A stretch of DNA of 64,000 bases from Ancylobacter rudongensis. Lineage in GTDB: Bacteria > Pseudomonadota > Alphaproteobacteria > Rhizobiales > Xanthobacteraceae. Where the stretch lies: contig NZ_FMTP01000001.1 of assembly GCF_900100155.1 (NCBI RefSeq), positions 434,001-498,000 on the forward strand, in the 5' to 3' direction. The first letter of the stretch is position 1, and the number at the start of each line of letters is the position of its first letter. A model generated the notes under the pieces. It ran no database searches and had not been told where the DNA came from. It saw only the letters and a list, made by a program, of their open reading frames with translations. This document shows positions 60,534 to 64,000 of the stretch, in pieces. A program made the position numbers and the translations under genes.

Positions 60534-62234
60534 ATGTCCTTCAAAAATATGCCGCTGATCGGAAAGATCTCGGCCCTCTTGCTTCTGCTCGCCGTCTTCT
60601 CTGGCGGCGCCATTCTCCTCGCCGGCACAAAGATGCAGGCGATCAGTTCGGCATACCACGATGCCCTGACGGGCCCGGCCTCGGCCGCTCGTGCAATGGC
60701 CCGGGCCAACCGCTTCACCGTCTATTTCAACCAGGGCGTCTATCAGTCGCTGTCGGCAACGACCGACGAGGACAATGAGGCGGCGGTCAAGGTGCAGAAC
60801 GATGCCGTCGCCTCCTTTCGTGAGCGCATGGGGGATGTGGCGACTCAAGATCCCGCGAACGCCGAGCAGGTGAAGACGCTGGTGGCGAAATTCGACAGCT
60901 TCGTCGGCGAACAGTGCGGCGACGTCGTCAAGCGCGCCAATGCCTCGACCTCGGCCGGGGAGAACCTCAAGATCGCCGCGGAATGGAATGCGCGCTGCAT
61001 GCCGATCTCGATGGCGCTTATCGGCGAAATCGCCGCAGACGTGAACGCCCGGGCAGGTGAGGTCACAAAGCTCTCCGACAGCCTGCGCGCCGAAGCCGAT
61101 TCCGCCGTCACCACCATCTATGTCGTGATGGCCAGCGGCCTCGTGCTCGTGCTGATCCTGGCGTTCGTGGCGACGCGCATCGGCGTGGTGCGGCCGCTGG
61201 AAAGGCTGCGGGGGGTCTTCGACAATCTCTCCCAGGGCGTGCTCGCCATCACCGTGGACGGGACCGACCGCAAGGACGAGATCGGCGGCATGGCGCGTTC
61301 CGCAGAAGTGCTGCGCCGGGCGCTGGTCGACGCCGAGAAGGCGCGTGAGGACGCCCGGCTGGCGGAGATTCGCGGCGCCGAGCGTGTCGCGGCCCAGCGC
61401 CAGTCCATTGCCGATGAATTTGAATCGAAGATGGGCACGCTGGCCAACGCCCTCGCCAATTCCTCCGGCGAAGTTTCCGAGGCGGCGCGCAATCTTGCCG
61501 CCAGCGCCGAGGAAACCTCCCGCCAGGCGGCGGCCGTCGGCAGTGCCGCGTCCGAAGCCTCGGGCAGCGTGCAGACCGTGGCGGCGGCGACCGAAGAGAT
61601 GACGGCGTCGATCCGCGAGATCGGCAATCAGGTCAGCGGCGCGGCGACGCGCGCGGTCTCCGGTTCGGATGTGGTCAACCGCACCGCCAGCGAAATCCGC
61701 GAGCTGTCCGAGGCCGCCAGCAAGATCGGCGAGGTCGTCAATCTGATCACCGACATCGCCGCCCAGACCAACCTGCTCGCGCTCAACGCCACCATCGAGG
61801 CGGCGCGGGCGGGCGATGCTGGCCGAGGTTTCGCCGTGGTCGCGCAGGAGGTCAAGCAGCTCGCCGAGCAGACCGCCGGTGCCACCAAGGAGATCGGGCT
61901 GAAGGTCAACGACATTCAGCAGGCGACTAGCCGCACGGTGGTCTCGATCGAGCACATCGTCACCACCATCGCGCAGATCCGCGATGCCACCACCACCATC
62001 GCCAGCGCGGTGGAGCAGCAGAACTCCGCGACGCAGGAGATCGCCATCAACACCAGCCAGGCCGCGAACGGCACCACCATGGTGAGCGAGAACATCGTCG
62101 GCGTCGGCCGTGCGGCCGAAATGACCGGCGCGGCCTCCGCCCAGCTGACCTCGCTGTCCGGGGCGCTGGCCGGTCAGGCCGGCGATCTCAAGCAGCAGGT
62201 GACGGAACTCGTGCGCAGCCTGCGCGCGGCCTGA
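60534..62234 (+). CDS. Methyl-accepting chemotaxis protein
   Basis: A 566-residue chemoreceptor. Transmembrane helices at about 12-31 and 193-214 enclose a small helical periplasmic sensor domain (about 32-192). HAMP covers about 215-267, followed by a long coiled coil with the signalling tip [20 protein letters not shown] then [18 protein letters not shown]. Methylation helices flank the tip; there is no CheR-tethering pentapeptide at the C-terminus (LVRSLRAA). The ligand is unknown. The ATG at 60534 has GGAG six bases upstream. No che genes are adjacent. Confidence 0.94.
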   Translation: MSFKNMPLIGKISALLLLLAVFSGGAILLAGTKMQAISSAYHDALTGPASAARAMARANRFTVYFNQGVYQSLSATTDEDNEAAVKVQNDAVASFRERMGDVATQDPANAEQVKTLVAKFDSFVGEQCGDVVKRANASTSAGENLKIAAEWNARCMPISMALIGEIAADVNARAGEVTKLSDSLRAEADSAVTTIYVVMASGLVLVLILAFVATRIGVVRPLERLRGVFDNLSQGVLAITVDGTDRKDEIGGMARSAEVLRRALVDAEKAREDARLAEIRGAERVAAQRQSIADEFESKMGTLANALANSSGEVSEAARNLAASAEETSRQAAAVGSAASEASGSVQTVAAATEEMTASIREIGNQVSGAATRAVSGSDVVNRTASEIRELSEAASKIGEVVNLITDIAAQTNLLALNATIEAARAGDAGRGFAVVAQEVKQLAEQTAGATKEIGLKVNDIQQATSRTVVSIEHIVTTIAQIRDATTTIASAVEQQNSATQEIAINTSQAANGTTMVSENIVGVGRAAEMTGAASAQLTSLSGALAGQAGDLKQQVTELVRSLRAA

Positions 62235-62257
62235 TCTGCCCGCACCGACCAACCTTG

Positions 62258-62291
62258 CCGCGCGCCGCCCCCACCGGCGCGCGGTTTGCGT
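62258..62291 (+). terminator. Intrinsic terminator after chemotaxis gene
   Basis: CCGCGCGCC (62258-62266) pairs perfectly with GGCGCGCGG (62276-62284), followed by TTTGCGTT. It ends the MCP transcript before the HAD gene. Confidence 0.7.
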
Positions 62292-62430
62292 TGTGCCCCT
62301 TCCTGCGGCGCGGGTGGCGGCACCCCGGCGGGGGTTGACATCGCCGGCTGCATCCACGACTTCGACGGCTCTCCCGCGCCGCCGTGCAGACACGCGCGCC
62401 GCGCCAGATCCGTTGCGCGGTGGTGTGCCG

Positions 62431-63102
62431 ATGAAACTCATCCTGTTCGATTGCGATGGCACGCTGGTGGACAGCCAGCACGTCATTGTCGCCGCCATGG
62501 GCCGCGCCTTCGCCCGCGCCGAGCTTGCCGTGCCGCCGCGCGAGGCGGTGCTCGGCATTGTCGGCCTGTCGCTGGTGGAGGCGATGCAGCGGCTGGGCGA
62601 AGACGACCCGCGCTTTCCCGCCGAACGGCTGGCCGATCTCTACCGCCAGGCCTTCCGCGAACTGCGCACCGAGCCGGATTTCAGCGAGCCGATGTTTCCC
62701 GGCATGCGGGCGTTGATCGACACGCTGTCGGCCCGCGACGACGTGCTGCTCGGCATCGCCACCGGCAAGTCGCAGCGCGGCGTGGCGGCGGTGCTCGGCC
62801 ATCACGGGCTGGAGGGCCGCTTCGTCACCATCCAGACGGCCGACGACGGCCCCTCCAAGCCGCACCCGGCCATGGTGCACCAGGCGATGGCGGCGACCGG
62901 CGTCGCGGCGGGGGATACGGTTCTCATCGGCGATACCAGCTTCGACATGGTGATGGCCCGCGCCGCCGGCGCCGGCGCCATCGGCGTCAGCTGGGGCTAT
63001 CACGCGCCGGAGCTGTTGCGGCAATCCGGCGCGCAATGGCTGGTCGATGATGCCGACGAGCTGCTGCGGGCGATCGACACTCAATGGGAGACGGTGGCGT
63101 GA
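62431..63102 (+). CDS. HAD-superfamily phosphatase (phosphoglycolate phosphatase-like)
   Basis: A 223-residue haloacid dehalogenase-type hydrolase. Motif I is LFDCDGTLVDS (nucleophile D8), a helical cap follows, motif II is GIATGKS, motif III is around PSKPHPAM, and motif IV is VLIGDTSFDMVMA. It resembles Gph and related small-molecule phosphatases; the substrate may be phosphoglycolate or another sugar phosphate. The stop overlaps the GTG of the ATP12 gene (GTGA), so the pair is co-translated. Confidence 0.9.
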   Translation: MKLILFDCDGTLVDSQHVIVAAMGRAFARAELAVPPREAVLGIVGLSLVEAMQRLGEDDPRFPAERLADLYRQAFRELRTEPDFSEPMFPGMRALIDTLSARDDVLLGIATGKSQRGVAAVLGHHGLEGRFVTIQTADDGPSKPHPAMVHQAMAATGVAAGDTVLIGDTSFDMVMARAAGAGAIGVSWGYHAPELLRQSGAQWLVDDADELLRAIDTQWETVA

Positions 63103-63863
63103 GCGAGATGACCCCCGACGCGCCTCAGGCGCCGGCGCGGCCGGGCTTCACCGAACGGCCGCCTTTGCCCAAGCGCTTCTACAAGCAGGCACGCGCGGCG
63201 GCGACGGAGAACGGTCTGTTCCGCATCGAGCTCGACGGGCGCCCGGTGCGCACGCCGGGGCGCAACCTCGTCGCCGTGGCGGGCGAGCGGCTGGCGCAGG
63301 CGCTGGCGCAGGAATGGGACGCGCAGGGCGAATTCATCGACCCCGTGACCATGCCGATCACCCGGCTGGCCAATTCCGCCATTGACGGCGTCGCCTCGGC
63401 GATGACGGAGGTGGGCGAGGAGATCGTGCGCTATGCCGGCAGCGACCTGCTCTGCTACCGCGTCGATACGCCGGCGCAGCTGGTGGCGCTGCATGCCGAG
63501 CTGTGGGACCCGCTGCTCGCCTGGGCGCGCGAGCGCTTCGGCGCCACCTTCATGCTGAGCGAGGGCGTGGTGCATGTCGCCCAGCCCCCGCGCACGCTGG
63601 AGGCGCTGTCCGCCGCGCTGCCGGGCGACCCGCTGCGGCTGGCGGCGCTGAACCTGATGACGACGCTCAGCGGCTCGGCCATTCTCGCGCTGGCCGTGGC
63701 GCATGGCCGCTTGTCCCCGGAAGAGGCCTGGCGCGCCGCCCATGCCGATGAAGAGGTGCAGGAAAAGCTCTGGGGCAGCGATGCCGAGGCGCTGGCGCGC
63801 CGGGCCACCCGCTTCCGCGACTTCGAGGCGGCGGCACGGGCCTACGCGCTGCTGGAGGGCTGA
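63099..63863 (+). CDS. ATP12-family F1-ATPase assembly chaperone
   Basis: A 254-residue homologue of mitochondrial Atp12, which binds the F1 alpha subunit during ATP synthase assembly; the family is confined to alphaproteobacteria and mitochondria. Typical stretches: PLPKRFYKQARAA, ELDGRPVRTPGRN, LAQALAQEWDAQGEFIDP, MPITRLANSAIDGV and DLLCYRVDTPAQL. The start is GTG at 63099, overlapping the HAD stop, with GGGAG eight bases upstream; an ATG at 63108 is an alternative. It converges with ackA, 15 bases away. Confidence 0.93.
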   Translation: MSEMTPDAPQAPARPGFTERPPLPKRFYKQARAAATENGLFRIELDGRPVRTPGRNLVAVAGERLAQALAQEWDAQGEFIDPVTMPITRLANSAIDGVASAMTEVGEEIVRYAGSDLLCYRVDTPAQLVALHAELWDPLLAWARERFGATFMLSEGVVHVAQPPRTLEALSAALPGDPLRLAALNLMTTLSGSAILALAVAHGRLSPEEAWRAAHADEEVQEKLWGSDAEALARRATRFRDFEAAARAYALLEG

Positions 63864-63878
63864 GGGCAGCCTTCGCCC

Positions 63879-64000
63879 TCACGCCGCCGGGCGCAGCAGG
63901 CGCAGCGTGTGCAGGGCGATCATCCGCTCCTCGTCGGTGGGGATGACAAGCACATGCGGGCCGGGCCCCTCGGCGTCGATCCAGGTGTCGCCAGCCGCAT
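63879..64000 (-). CDS. ackA: Acetate kinase (C-terminal fragment)
   Basis: On the minus strand the last 40 codons of an open frame end at 63879. The peptide contains DTWIDAEGPGPHVLVIPTDE followed by ERMIALHTLRLLRPAA, matching the C-terminal end of acetate kinase (the VIPTxEE...IA stretch). The rest of the gene lies beyond the window. The enzyme interconverts acetyl phosphate and acetate with ADP/ATP. Confidence 0.8.
   Translation of the reverse strand, partial: AAGDTWIDAEGPGPHVLVIPTDEERMIALHTLRLLRPAA

Overview
The window is a contiguous piece of a high-GC alphaproteobacterial chromosome. It most likely comes from the Hyphomicrobiales (Rhizobiales), and I would guess a Xanthobacteraceae-like genus. 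This is inferred from gene content: a CckA hybrid kinase, an ATP12-family F1 assembly chaperone, a DksA that has lost most of its zinc-finger cysteines, a giant apolipoprotein-like protein of the growth-pole-ring (GPR/RgsE) type, TrmFO, a DUF1127 protein and a Rhizobiales-style FliO-like gene. I see no insertion sequence, prophage, integrase or CRISPR array. It reads as core chromosome with one accessory-looking catabolic block at about 36.9-42.5 kb.

Left part (1-16 kb): the 3' end of a tctA transporter permease, tRNA-Lys(CTT), two small uncharacterised proteins, a transglutaminase-like protein, an old-yellow-enzyme reductase, nicotinate phosphoribosyltransferase, a membrane-anchored SH3b protein, a Gfo/Idh oxidoreductase plus DegT aminotransferase pair next to murJ, and a two-gene RND efflux system (adaptor plus pump, no outer-membrane channel).

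Centre-left (16-35.5 kb): a 1913-residue repeat protein on the minus strand, a 2Fe-2S ferredoxin, a tight three-gene minus-strand operon (SixA-like phosphatase, YcjX-like P-loop protein, DUF697 membrane protein), a MipA/OmpV outer-membrane protein, dksA, a FliO-like membrane protein, the cell-cycle kinase cckA, then pgi and pgm.

Centre-right (35.5-47.5 kb): a MarR regulator, dps, and a minus-strand catabolic operon of two SDR dehydrogenases, a creatininase-family amidohydrolase and two tandem ureohydrolases, divergent from a LysR regulator. These are followed by an unusual protein joining a kinase-like fold to an AMP-ligase C-terminal-like domain, which is translationally coupled to trmFO, then a DUF1127 protein, an O-acetylhomoserine sulfhydrylase and a CoA-binding protein.

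Right part (47.5-64 kb): housekeeping genes. These are rplM-rpsI, glnB-glnA behind a good sigma-54 promoter, the NAD(P)HX repair enzyme, tRNA-Leu(TAG), then the protein quality-control run tig-clpP-clpX-lon (lon has a heat-shock-like promoter), hupB, tRNA-Val(TAC), a methyl-accepting chemotaxis protein, a HAD phosphatase coupled to an ATP12 chaperone, and the 3' end of ackA on the minus strand.

The two items I consider most worth following are the giant GPR-like repeat protein (polar growth machinery) and the creatininase / double ureohydrolase / double SDR / LysR cluster. The latter looks like an undescribed guanidino-compound or cyclic-amide degradation pathway. All identifications come from reading the sequence and from remembered family features; no database search was run.
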